This document shows positions 10,116-20,436 of a stretch of 64,000 bases of DNA, in pieces (within the stretch, counting starts at the first letter, position 1; every line of letters starts with the position of its first letter). Under the pieces are notes generated by a model. It saw only the letters and a program-made list of their open reading frames with translations. It was not told the origin of the DNA and searched no databases. The position numbers and the translations under genes are program-made. The stretch is from Telmatactis stephensoni (Eukaryota > Cnidaria > Anthozoa > Actiniaria > Isophelliidae): positions 124,001-188,000 of the forward strand of contig JALIZF010001692.1 in NCBI GenBank assembly GCA_029948255.1. The letters are read 5' to 3'.

Positions 10116-12333
10116 GCAGGATATCGCAGAAAATTGTATTATTTGTTCTTTTGTTTTATTTGTTATTACTTTTGTTGTAAAGGAATGTGCTGATTTTGGT
10201 CACGATTTTAGTTGAGGGTTCATCAAGTACATGTTGTTCTATAACGACGTGCAATAGTCAGAGCTACAAATTTAATCACAATGTGGTACCAGATAAAAGT
10301 TTTATCGTCGAAACATGAATAGACCTTTTTCGAGTTTGTTCATACCGCTGTAAAATTAGACAACAGACGACTTGGCGCAAGTTATCTGATATCCACACTA
10401 TCAGTGATGGTATTTTTAGCCTTAAAAAAGAAACTTCTATTGCTTGACATTGTGCCAAAAGGCGAATATTCAAGAGTATCCAGAAAAAGAATATGGTTTC
10501 GAAACTCAGAGTACTCTAGAATATTTGAGACGGATCAGATACGCGTCGTATGGTAGAAGTAAAGGTTGAATGTTTACACATATTTTGTATATAATTTGTC
10601 TCTGGGGTATCTCGTACCTCCATGCATACATATAAAGACGACCTGATACGGACGGTAAATTTAGCTTTAATTACCGACTGTACAGATGCACGGTCAAGAT
10701 AATTTATACGCAAAGCAGTGCATACGTCATCATTCAAAAACTAAGGCCCCGATTACATGACGACTTTCAGCCCGGCGAGGAAAATGAAAGTTTATCGCGA
10801 TTTAGACAAAAATCAGCCCGGGATTCTTTCACTTTAGCAAGTACAACTCGTCCTCCTCCCCCAGCTCCTAAAATACTACCAACTTTGTACCGATCTATGA
10901 GGAAATCTGACCGGGCTTAAATGTCAGCCCGGGCTGAAAATCATCATGTAATTGATGCCTTAGAGACCTTACATTGAGAGGAGATTTTTTCAATATCGAG
11001 TAATAATGGCTATATAGTGCCAAAACCTAGCCCCTCGTGCAAGTTTTAATTCAAATTTTCGTTTTGGGCTCTATTTTTATCAGTTAGGAATTGATCTGTT
11101 TGAAACAGTCTTCTGAGTTGTACAAAGTGTTTTTTCTGTATTTTTAGATTCAAGTTTAGCAACTTGCAAGGTGAATGTAAAGAGTTATATGGCTAATGAG
11201 TGAAAGAATAAGGCCTAAAACTCATTTTCCATTCAAATTTTCACTTTGCGCAAATTGGATTGACACTTTTATCCAACTTTTATTAATTAAAACCACTCAC
11301 AAATAACCTAAACTTTCTGAAAGTAATAACTTTAGAATTGTACAACATTTATCTATCAGCTGAATACTTTTTGTTGCCTAATGCTTAAACGTGAAAAAAT
11401 CTCCTCTTAAATTATAGCACTGCTCACATATAGCAAATTGGTCATCCTTTGGTATTCTTTGCACACATTTTAAGTTCAAAGATGGCTCGGTAAATCTCTA
11501 CGGCACAGGCCGTACCGATGCTGCATGTGCATGAATTATTTTTGGAATTGTAACTTCGACTGCTTCATAACGACTGCTACATGTTCATTTTTGCTATTTC
11601 GTCGTTTTCAAAAAAACCGATCGATCGACACTCCCTTTATATAAATTAAGAGGAAGTTTTTTTCGCGTTCAAGCATTGGGCAGCAAAACCTATTCAGCAT
11701 AAGAATAACTGTTGTAAAGTTATCACTTTCAAAAAGTTTAGGTTGTTTGTAAGTGGTTTTGATTAATAAAAGTTGGATAAAAGTGTTAATCCACTGAAGT
11801 GAAAATTGGAATCGAAATGAGTTTTATGCCTTCTTTTACTCAATCGCTATATAATTTTTTACATTCAATTCAGCTTGAAAGTTGCTAAATTTGTGTTACG
11901 CTGTAGTTTGATTGGAAAAACACTTTTAACATTCCTGGCATATTTTAGGTGTTCACGGTTTTCATATCGATTTCTACACCATTACTTTAAGTAGAAAATT
12001 CCAGTAATGTTCATCCTTCAAATATGAAAATCTTTATACCCTAGAAATATATTGTACCAGAAAGTATTGTTTTATATTGTATCAGAAAGTATGCGTGAAT
12101 ATTCAAACCACAATACTTCACGTATACCATACTTCTAGAGTTACAATAATGCTCCAACTTCTACCATACGGCACGTAAATTATTCGTCTTGCATGAATAT
12201 CCTTGAATACCGCAAGTTTCGAAACCATATTCTTTTTCTGAATACACTTGAATATTGGCCTTTTGGCACAGCGTCAAGCAATAGAAGTTTCCTCAGTAGG
12301 GAAAAAATACCATTACTGATAGTGGATTGAATG
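10116..12333. mobile_element. Compound foldback element, copy B
   Basis: Second copy of the 6.3-8.0 kb element. The GGCAGGATATCGC block is at 10116-10320. An outer inverted repeat of about 110 bp is at 10395-10508 and 12222-12325 (both read ATCAGTRATGGTATTTTT at the outer edge). An inner foldback core (11158-11887) carries the AAGGCCTAAAACTCATTTTC word. Another MITE is nested at 10743-10963. Compared with copy A the blocks are in a different order, so the family is mosaic. No transposase. Confidence 0.7.
10743..10963. mobile_element. Nested MITE, about 220 bp, TCAGCCCGG-rich termini
   Basis: The left end GGCCCCGATTACATGACG is answered by CATGTAATTGATGCC on the right; CAGCCCGG words lie inverted inside both ends. 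It lies within compound element copy B and is absent at the matching place in copy A, so it inserted later. Non-coding. Confidence 0.65.
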
Positions 12334-12627
12334 TTTACGCATTATTTTTTCGTGCAAGATATTTTCACACTTGAGTATGAATATTACAGGAATTTTCAAC
12401 TGGTATACATTAATTTCTGAGAATAAAGCAAATGTTCGATAAAGTCCACTAGAAAAATGCAAGAGAAATGATACTAATTTTATTAGCAGTTCCAAATTAT
12501 GCTAATTCTGTTTTCTATTGATTCGTTTGTGTATCCTAGAACTGAATATAGTGATTTCATTTATTAAGTTGTGAGGTAGTAAGACTGTACTAAACCCATT
12601 GTTTGATTTTGTTTTTCGCAAGTGTAA

Positions 12628-12831
12628 AGGCTGATTTACACGCTACGATTGTCGGCCCGAATTTTTTTACAAGGTTTATTCGGGAAAAGGAAGAATCGGC
12701 CCGATTCGCTGAGATCGGCTACAAATTTTTTCGTGTCGGGCCGATTTTTTGAAAGGAAAATCAAACGAATTGGAGCGCAAAAACAATGGATTTCAAATCG
12801 GGCCGACGAATCGTGTCGTGTAAATTGGCCT
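12628..12831. mobile_element. PIF/Harbinger-like MITE, copy 1
   Basis: A 204-bp element with termini AGGCTGATTTACACG and CGTGTAAATTGGCCT, flanked by the 3-bp duplication TAA on both sides (12625-12627, 12832-12834). A nearly identical copy lies at 57935-58137, also flanked by TAA. TWA target duplications are the hallmark of PIF/Harbinger. The interior repeats TCGGCCCGA words in both orientations. Non-coding. Confidence 0.85.
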
Positions 12832-12873
12832 TAAAACTGTTGGTCAATTTTCTTTCACGTGTTAAGACTAATA

Positions 12874-14032
12874 CTGGTCTGTGGCAAATGTTTGGGGGAC
12901 TGAGAACGAGTGCTTTGATTGGTCACTTCCGGTCACTTCAGACTGTGTTCTTGTTTCTTTTGGGAGGCGAATGAAGAATGAAGAAATTTGTGCAAAAAAA
13001 GACGTGTAAATTTTAAATCTGGCATTCTGTTCTACAGCGTGTGTATTGTCCATGGTTTGGAGACGTTGCTTATGAAGGCTGAAGTATTTTACTGTGATTT
13101 TTGTGGATGTAGAGGATCGTGAACTTTGTAAGCTGACTAACGCGACATGGCGCGTACGAACTAACAAACTCCAACTATCAAAACTTTCACGAAATTTTTC
13201 AGCTTACCTGAATGTGAGAACTCTTCCATTCAGTCCCAGTAAGTACTACCAGCCAGTCCTACGTGGCTTAGGCAGGATATATTCTAGTTCTCAGAAAAAC
13301 CACACAAGATTTTTGCACTTTTTCAGATAATTGTCTTTGAAACTTTGTCAAACTTATGTTTGATTTACGGCAAACTACAGGTGAGTAAATTGTCCCATTT
13401 TTGGTTCAATACACGGATATGACTTCAGTTTTGGGAAAAATAATAATAATAAGTTCATATGATTCTTGTTATAGTAATGTGAAAAGTTTCTTATTATCTG
13501 TCGCGATTTTTTTCCTCTGTAAATACGAATCAACAAAGTTTGAACTTTTGATTTTGCATGTGCTTCATTCACCAACCAAAGTTTTTCAAAACGCCGTTCT
13601 CCGGCCATGTACCCTGAATCTCGATATGGGTATGTAAAGTATGTCGCTCAACAATTGTTGTGTTGCTTAGGCTATATTTTATATCCTCAGGAATAAAAGT
13701 TTACGAGTAGGATCGCCATAAAATATCGTCGGCGGTCGTCTTTGATCTTGTTTCTTCGTCATTTCGAGCAACGGCTTACAAAGTTCACGATCCTCTAAAT
13801 CCACAATAATCACAGAAAAACGCTTCAGCCTTTGTAAGCAATGTCTCCAAATCATGGAAAATACAAATGCTGTAGAATGGAATGCCAAATTTAACATTTA
13901 CACGTCTTTTTTTGCACAAATTTCTTCATTCCCTTCCCAACAAAAACAAAACAACAACACAATTCTGAAGTGACCGGAATTGACCAATCAGAGCGCTCGT
14001 TCTCAGTCCCCCAAACATTTGCCACAGACCAG
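12874..14032. mobile_element. Foldback element, about 1.16 kb
   Basis: Termini CTGGTCTGTGGCAAATG and CATTTGCCACAGACCAG, with CTAATA duplicated on both sides (12868-12873, 14033-14038). Arms of about 300 bp match in inverted orientation (about 12874-13130 and 13770-14032). Both arms, read outward-in, encode a VDVEDRELCK / VDLEDRELCK peptide, which might be a captured exon or transposase remnant. Coding function is not established. Confidence 0.75.
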
Positions 14033-14038
14033 CTAATA

Positions 14039-15165
14039 ACCGGCACTCTAGTACAAAGTTGTCTAGAGCACACTTTTGTTGTTTTTACTCTGCTTATTGT
14101 GATTTTCTGGTATTCTTTGGACCAATGATATGGTGTTTGAAAAATGATATGGCAGGATAGGGATATCACTCAAAAACAATGTCACTTGCATGTTTTTATA
14201 TGTCATCAAAATGTTTGATTTTCAAAATCTTTTTATTAAGAATAAGAAAGAAAGAAAAGAAAATGACCGGTTGATGGCTAGATATCCCAATAAATTCAGT
14301 TCCAATTTCATCAAATAACATAAGTGGATAAATGTTGTCACCACTCAATTCTGCAACCAAGTCTTAAGATCCACCGGGTAGTGCAACATCATGAAGTCGG
14401 GCATTTCTTTTATTCGAAAACGCTTCCATAGCCAATCTTAATGGTAAAAGCGGAGAACTTGATCTAGATTCTATGAACCAATAAACGCGCTTTTGCCATA
14501 CAAAACTTTGTTTTGTCTAGAAATTTCATGGTTGTGAAAATAGCAGTACGTGCGGTCACTATAAATTATTGGTAGTTCATAATGGTTTAAACGTCAAAAG
14601 GAACTTCAAACTATCCCTTGACTTGCTATGATTTTCTTTTTTTGGATTAGTTTTTTGCCGAGACGCATTTTGCAATCAAACAGCGGAGATGCGCCTCAAA
14701 CAAAACTCAGTCGCGAGCCACCTTAAGAGTTTTAGAAAACTGCGTCCTTGCTCTAGTTGCCACGACACGCTCTGGATCAGTAAACAGACGATTATTCATC
14801 AGAAAGGCTTCTGCTGGAAGAGGTTTCTTTATGAGTGGTTATTTGACTTTATATTCTCTGGTAGTATGCCTTATCAGTTCTATTAGTTCCATGGCACCAA
14901 AGAGTGCCACGTTCTCTGAGCTAAGCTTTGTACACTTCGAGCTAAATTTGTAATAGTACTTTATTGTGCTCTTGTGTAACCTTAACAGTTAAAACTTATC
15001 TGATACTTTTGCATGAAACAATTCCCAGGGGCGGATCATATGTATATTTCTGTCATTAAATCTCTGACAAAATCAGAATTAACGCTATGGACTGTAAAAA
15101 CCACAGCCCTTTGTTTGACACAGTAGGAAACTATTCAAATAAAGCTGGATCCACTAAACGGATCC
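14039..15165. other. Intergenic, no gene recognised
   Basis: An open frame at 14689-14886 lacks family resemblance and splice context. Otherwise AT-rich DNA. Confidence 0.35.
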
Positions 15166-15416
15166 ACTATCAAATTCATCACATTGATATTAGTAAAATT
15201 GCAAAGTTTCGGTGAGACTGCTCTTAAACTAACAAAGAACTGATATGAATTTTTAAAACTGAGCATTTTTGCGAAGAAATGTACGGTTGACGGGCATCAC
15301 ATGCCTGGCGAGCCGCGCTATCGTGGCTTCAAAAATTCATATAACTTCATCAGTTTAAGGGCAATTTTTACGAAACTCTGCAATTTTACTAATATCGATG
15401 TGATGAATTTGATAGT
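15166..15416. mobile_element. MITE, about 250 bp
   Basis: Starts ACTATCAAATTCATCACATT and ends AATGTGATGAATTTGATAGT in imperfect form. The arms of about 80 bp are inverted copies around a GC-richer centre. Non-coding. It lies about 450 bp beyond the 3' end of HNMT-like copy 1. Confidence 0.75.
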
Positions 15417-15846
15417 CTACTCGTTTTTCCGATAAATCAAATATCTTATAATGTCGCTTGCGTGCTAAGGGTCTATACATGCAGTTTAAGAAGATATAGT
15501 CGAAGCCCTCGTAAGCGCCCAACTCAGGACCTTAGGAAGAGGAAATGAAGGTGATGATGCGAATCTAAGTGCGGATCATTAACTTCACTTAGACTTCATT
15601 TCCTAAGTGTTTCTGATGAATTAATGATTGGCCAGCGAAACGAGGAGTCAGCGGTCAATTCTTGGGTTGCACTGACGTCATAAAATTTTTCTGGCTTAAT
15701 ATAGAATATTTTTGAATAAAATGTCTTGCATCAAAAAAAGCAGTTGAAGGTTTGTATCTATATATACGAATTTTTTTAGTACAAAAAGATCTGCATTCTG
15801 CAACATGAAAAGCAAAACAATCATGCTATCTGCTATTTTTTGTCAA
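15417..15846. other. 3' flank of HNMT-like copy 1
   Basis: AT-rich, no further gene seen. Confidence 0.3.
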
Positions 15847-15852
15847 TTTATT
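15847..15852 (-). promoter_or_regulatory. Candidate polyadenylation signal of HNMT-like copy 1
   Basis: AATAAA on the minus strand, 20 nt beyond the stop codon. Confidence 0.45.
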
Positions 15853-15871
15853 TGCTATCTGCAATTTTTGT

Positions 15872-16783
15872 TTATTTGCTAATAACGATGAAAACATCAT
15901 TGTTTTTACCCAAACGCTTTCCATCCTTCACCACTGTCTGGTCTCGTACCACTGACAGTACCTTGTCGAGATGCGCTTTGTCAGCCCTGGAGCGAAAGTT
16001 CACAAATTGAGTCAAGAAATCCAGCAATCGATTTCCTTCGACGGAGTCTTCATTGAAGATCTCGGTGACATCCAACACACATTCCTGGACAATAGTGTTG
16101 TACTTCCAGCCATTTTGATTCAATACCGCATTACAAACGACCTGATCGTGTTCTGGAAGATCCTTTTCTTCCAATTCCTCGTTTTCCATCTGGTTAGCGA
16201 TCAAATCCACAGACACTATTAATGAATCTTGTCTATCAACAACAACCAACATGCTTCCATTCTCTTGTAACTCTTTCTCCAAGCAGTATTTCAAGGTTGG
16301 GTCGACATCGAAGAAATAAATGCTGTGGTAGAAGTGGATTAAATGGAATTTGATCGAGTCTTCTCGGCTGCTTTCTTCTTGTGTGTATTCTTCAAATGTT
16401 TGCTCGCGAATATCAAATGTCGTCTTGTCCTTCAATGAGTTTGGCAAGGTTTTGATAGTTTTCTTGTAAATGTTGACGTGGTGGTGGTTTGGTTCAACAG
16501 CGCGGTTGAATATCTTCATGTTTTGGTACTTTTCATCTCTTTGCAACTCTACCTCTACTATTTTCAACACTCTGAAGTCAGTATCCCCATCTCCACTACC
16601 GACACTCAAGACATTGAACTGTGAACTGCAACTTGTTTGTAGTATTTTTCGTATACCAGGCTGAAGACTATGCAAAAGGACTTTTCTGTCTTGCGATACC
16701 TCTCCATATTTCTGCTTGAAAGTCTCCTGGCAATTGTAGTAGTGTTCTCCACTTTCGAATGATAATTTCTCCATACCATCCAC
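15872..16783 (-). CDS. HNMT: Histamine N-methyltransferase-like protein, copy 1
   Basis: A 303-aa uninterrupted frame, close to the usual length of about 290 aa for vertebrate HNMT. The family transfers a methyl group from S-adenosylmethionine to histamine in the cytosol. The SAM-binding motif I is LSVGSGDGDTD at residues 59-69, followed by an acidic residue in AVEPN (near residue 97). A FHLIHFYHSIYF segment lies where HNMT has DFIHMIQMLYY, and the C-terminal LLDFLTQFVNF corresponds to LLWDFLTETCNF. Two start codons are possible (MDG-MEK); the second matches the starts of the other two copies. There is no intron, unlike vertebrate HNMT, as remembered. It is one of three paralogues within 6 kb. 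The substrate is inferred; cnidarian paralogues may methylate other amines. Confidence 0.85.
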   Translation of the reverse strand: MDGMEKLSFESGEHYYNCQETFKQKYGEVSQDRKVLLHSLQPGIRKILQTSCSSQFNVLSVGSGDGDTDFRVLKIVEVELQRDEKYQNMKIFNRAVEPNHHHVNIYKKTIKTLPNSLKDKTTFDIREQTFEEYTQEESSREDSIKFHLIHFYHSIYFFDVDPTLKYCLEKELQENGSMLVVVDRQDSLIVSVDLIANQMENEELEEKDLPEHDQVVCNAVLNQNGWKYNTIVQECVLDVTEIFNEDSVEGNRLLDFLTQFVNFRSRADKAHLDKVLSVVRDQTVVKDGKRLGKNNDVFIVISK

Positions 16784-17786
16784 TGAATACTAAAAAAGCA
16801 AACACAGCCTACGTTTTGCTTGCTTTGAGTCACGCGACGCTTTTGCCTGCTTTGAGTCACGTGACGCTCAAATTACAAAAGACGGCAACCTTTTGCTTCT
16901 ATTTACTTCTATTGATAACACAAGTATTTTTATCTTGCGTGACAGAGAAATGGTCACATAAATTGAAGCTAAGTTTGCCTTGTTTTGACGGTAAATTCTG
17001 CGACATTTTGCATGAAAACATAATGTTGACATCAGTGAATAAGAACTGACAACTGATATGCGAATTGGCTGAATTTACGTTTCATGTCGATAACAGTCAC
17101 TGACATATCAGAGAATGAAGCAAATATTGTCCACAATTTCACCGATGAACAATTTGCAGTACAATAAGGCAATAATATTAAAGTATTTCTATAGATAAAT
17201 AACTACAGTCAGGCTCTCTCCGATGGTTGAATTGTTCGTTTTTGTTCAGTGAGAAAACGGGGCCAAAACATCGCCAGGTCAAAACGCCCGGTGGGGGTGG
17301 GGGTACTCCGCCTGGTTTTGGGTGGGGGTGTTCCGCTCCGGCTGCAAAGTCAATCCAAACTTTTTTACACTTTGATATATACTAGGATATAATATTAAGA
17401 TGAAACTTATAGATTAAAAAACGGGTCACCGTTCTCGTTTTGGAGATATTTTGCAAAACGCTCCACTTATAAGTGTCCCAGGTTTGGTGGGTTTCCGCGT
17501 GAAGACAATACGTGAATAAGCCTTTCATTTCATATTTCATAAGACAACTGTAAGACAAGGGGGAAATTGCTGCGAAAAAAGCCTTTGCTTCTGCATTGTT
17601 TGAAAAATCCCTTAATCAATATTTTCTTAGCTTCTTGACATTCAATTTAAGTTAACATTTTTGATTTTTGTTACTGATTACTTTAAAAATGCCGCTTTTG
17701 GACTTTCGTCCATACAGCCGCCACCTTGAAAATCGAGCTTACACGCTTGCACGAGCTACAGAATCGTGCGAAGTTAGCGTGCGCTA
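16784..17786. other. Spacer between HNMT-like copies 1 and 2
   Basis: Presumed promoter side of copy 1. Tandem TTTGAGTCACG words occur near 16825-16872. A G-rich tract (GGTGGGGGTGGGGGT, about 17289-17330) could form a quadruplex. No gene recognised. Confidence 0.35.
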
Positions 17787-18029
17787 AGCAGCAGGTGATA
17801 ACATCTGCGCATGTCTCCAACTTCTATTGTGGAAAAATGGATAATTTTGAAAGGATAATTTCTAGCTGTTCATATTTCTGCGCTCGAATGTAATTCTCCG
17901 AAAAACTTTGGGGGAGACTATGTACGACTCTATTTATGAGAGAGGTAGCCCTAAGCCAGGTTAAAACCGCATTTGAGGCCACTTCCGTCCAGCGGCTCGC
18001 GCATACTCGTCATGTTATCACTTGCTGTT
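17787..18029. mobile_element. MITE with CAGCAAGTG-type termini, copy 2
   Basis: Inverted relative to copy 1 at 8339-8586. It has a perfect 9-bp target-site duplication CGTGCGCTA (17778-17786 and 18030-18038). The duplication length suggests a Mutator-like mobiliser. Non-coding; the short open frame overlapping its right end is incidental. Confidence 0.85.
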
Positions 18030-18247
18030 CGTGCGCTATATGCAAAACAATGGAATCACTTTAGGGTAGTTCCCTTAAATTCACTAGGACAAATGCCATA
18101 TTTCCCAAAATTTGTTTTAGTTGTTCATTTTACCATGGATGTTTTGAATGTGCAATAGAAGGAGGGGGTCATCATCCTCGTTTTCTTATTACATGACCTC
18201 AAAATATGACATATTACGGCCTTGATGGCCGATATTGTTCAGTGTAA

Positions 18248-18480
18248 AGGTGATGTTACATGGGTCGATTCGCTACAACGATTTTTCGCGCAACACTTGG
18301 CCAAATTGATAGTTTTGCGTTATAAGTTTTTAAAATTCATATCAAACATTTGCAACTTATTTACTAAGCGAAAATATTGCTAAAGATAGTTGTGTTTTGT
18401 ATTTTCCACGGCATAAACTTTACGGGTAACATTTCTTGCGCGGAAAATTGTTGTTGCAAATCGACAATCGTAACATCATC
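18248..18480. mobile_element. MITE, about 230 bp, GATGTTACAT termini
   Basis: The left end GGTGATGTTACATGGGTCGATT is mirrored (imperfectly) by AATCGACAATCGTAACATCATC reversed at the right end. Non-coding. Terminal style resembles the 5571-6021 element. Confidence 0.6.
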
Positions 18481-18934
18481 ATCTGAAGTTGAATAGAAAT
18501 GACACCATTTCTTGTAAAAAGCGCTCGATTTAAGCTAGCCAGAAAAAGTAATCTTAGCAAAGCATTGCATCTTGTAGCAATAACTGTAACTTTATTTTGT
18601 TGAAATTTGGAGTTACGTGTGCTTATGTACGATCGCGCGATTTGCGTTGCGTGACGAAACTACAAACGGCTGCGAGGGAGACTAGTGCTGACGAGAGTCG
18701 TCCTGAAATCGAATCTTTCAGCCAGCTATTTCTTTCATATTTCGTATTTGGGTGCTCCGGCCAGGGCCTTTTAGTTAATAATGCTACAAGTTTAGCGTGT
18801 CATACATATAGACAATAAAAAACTGAAGTAAATAGCAGTGAAAACAAAACAAAACATTTTTTCTAAATGATAATCAAAGCCAAATTAAAAAATTAAAATC
18901 TATCTGCTAAAATCATTGCTATTTTCTGTTGCAC

Positions 18935-19840
18935 TCATTTACTAATAACGATAAAAACATCGTTGTTTTTACCCAAACGCTTTCCATCCTTCACCACTGT
19001 CTGGTCTCGTACCACTGACAGTACCTTGTCGAGACGCGCTTTGTCAATTGTGGCGCGAAAGTTCACAAAGTGAGTCATGAAATCCAGCAAACGATTTCCT
19101 TGACTGGAGTTTTCATCGAAGACCTCGGTAACATCTACAACACATTCCTGGATAACAGTTTCGGAGTTCCAACCATTTTGATTCGCCGCTTTGACGACCT
19201 GATATGATTCCGGGGAATCCTCTACTTCCATTTCCTGATTTTCTTCCTGGGTAGCGGCGGAATTCACAGATTCTGAAATTGAATCTCGTCCAACGACAAC
19301 CACCAACATATTTCCATTCTCTTGTAACTCTTTCTCCAAGCAGTATTTCAAGGTTTTGGCGGCGGAATTAAAGTAATAGATGCTGTGGTAGAAGTGGATT
19401 AAATGGAATTTTGTCGAGTCTTCTCGGCTGCTTTCTTCTTGTATGTATTCTTGAAATGTTTGCTGGCGAATATCAAATGTCGTCTTGTCCTTCAACTGAG
19501 TTTGGCAAGGTTTCGATAGCTTTTCTTGTAAATGTTGACGTGGTGGTGGTTTGGTTCAACAGCGCGGTTGAATATCTTCATGTTTTGGTACTTTTCATCT
19601 CTTTGCAACTCTGCCTCTACTATTTTCAACACTCTAAAGTCAGATATCCCCATCTCCACTACCGACGCTCAAGATGTTGAACTGTGAACTGCAATTTGTT
19701 TGTAGTATTTTTCGTACAACGGGCGGAAGGCTAAGGAATAGGGTTTTTGTGTTCTGCGATACCTCTCCATATTTCTGCTTGAAGGTCTCGAAGCAACTGG
19801 AGTAGTATTCTGGCTGACTTTCGAAGGATAGTTTCTCCAT
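18935..19840 (-). pseudogene. HNMT: Histamine N-methyltransferase-like copy 2, reading frame broken
   Basis: Homologous to copy 1 along its full length (about 300 codons after removing extra bases), starting MEKLSFES and ending NNDVFIVISK. Against copy 1 the frame is shifted by three single extra bases: near 19644-19647 just after the SAM motif LSVGSGDGD, in the TTTT run at 19521-19524, and near 19496. The three together restore the original frame, so the last 186 codons remain open. No stop codon occurs within the restored segments. A 56-bp hairpin transposon sits immediately upstream of the ATG. This is either a recently disabled gene or an intact gene with assembly errors; two of the three extra bases are not in homopolymers, which favours a genuine lesion slightly more than elsewhere in the window. 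Confidence 0.7.
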
Positions 19841-19842
19841 AC

Positions 19843-19898
19843 TAGCCTGCGTAGCTGGCGGTTTAAGGGGATTGGTAAACCACCAGCTACGCAGGCTA
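19843..19898. mobile_element. 56-bp hairpin MITE (TAGCC family) at the start codon of HNMT-like copy 2
   Basis: Terminal repeats of 23 bp (TAGCCTGCGTAGCTGG... and its inverse) match at 22 positions around a 10-bp loop. An 8-bp target duplication CTCCATAC flanks it (19835-19842 and 19899-19906). The duplicated site contains the start codon of HNMT-like copy 2, so the insertion made a second ATG upstream. Confidence 0.9.
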
Positions 19899-19906
19899 CT
19901 CCATAC

Positions 19907-20436
19907 CAGCCTAATGGTCGTGGTTCGTTAGCCGCCTACGGAAACGTAAGCGTTGCGTGACAAACCTATTTTAGGCTAGCGTGGTCGTGGTGTTCACTGA
20001 ATAGGACTATAAAGGAGTGTTCACTAAATTGCGGTTTGGCAGCTGTGACCCGGGCAAAATATTAAAATCGCGCTGTTAATTTTCTTTGGTTTAATAAATT
20101 AATTTCAAGCCGGGAAATTTATATGAAATTGATCCCTCTCCCGGCTACTCGAGACTACAGCGTGACGACACTAACTGAAAATTGGAAGACCAGAGTTCAA
20201 TTCTGAGCTATAAATCTTTAGATGAGTCGCAAAAATAGTGAATGAACTTCAATTAATTTAAATTTTAACGATTTCTTTTTTCGTATATATTTTATGAAAC
20301 TTTTATGCTACTTTTATGGCTATCGATGTTGGATCAGTGGGTTACCTGTGTTATGATTGCGTGACTGGAATCGAGACGTCACGTCATTGAATAAAAACAT
20401 GTGCCAGTGTGTGCAGTGAATAGTTCAGCTTGAAAC
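19907..20436. other. Divergent intergenic region between HNMT-like copies 2 and 3
   Basis: About 530 bp between two head-to-head genes, so it should contain both promoters. No clear core element was identified. Confidence 0.35.

Noticed and set aside
9987..10193. Poly-serine open frame
   Set aside because: Produced entirely by the (TCC)n microsatellite.
12868..13167. 99-aa minus-strand frame in the left arm of the 12.9-kb foldback
   Set aside because: It is the antisense of the arm and is not conserved in the right arm, unlike the VDxEDRELCK frame.
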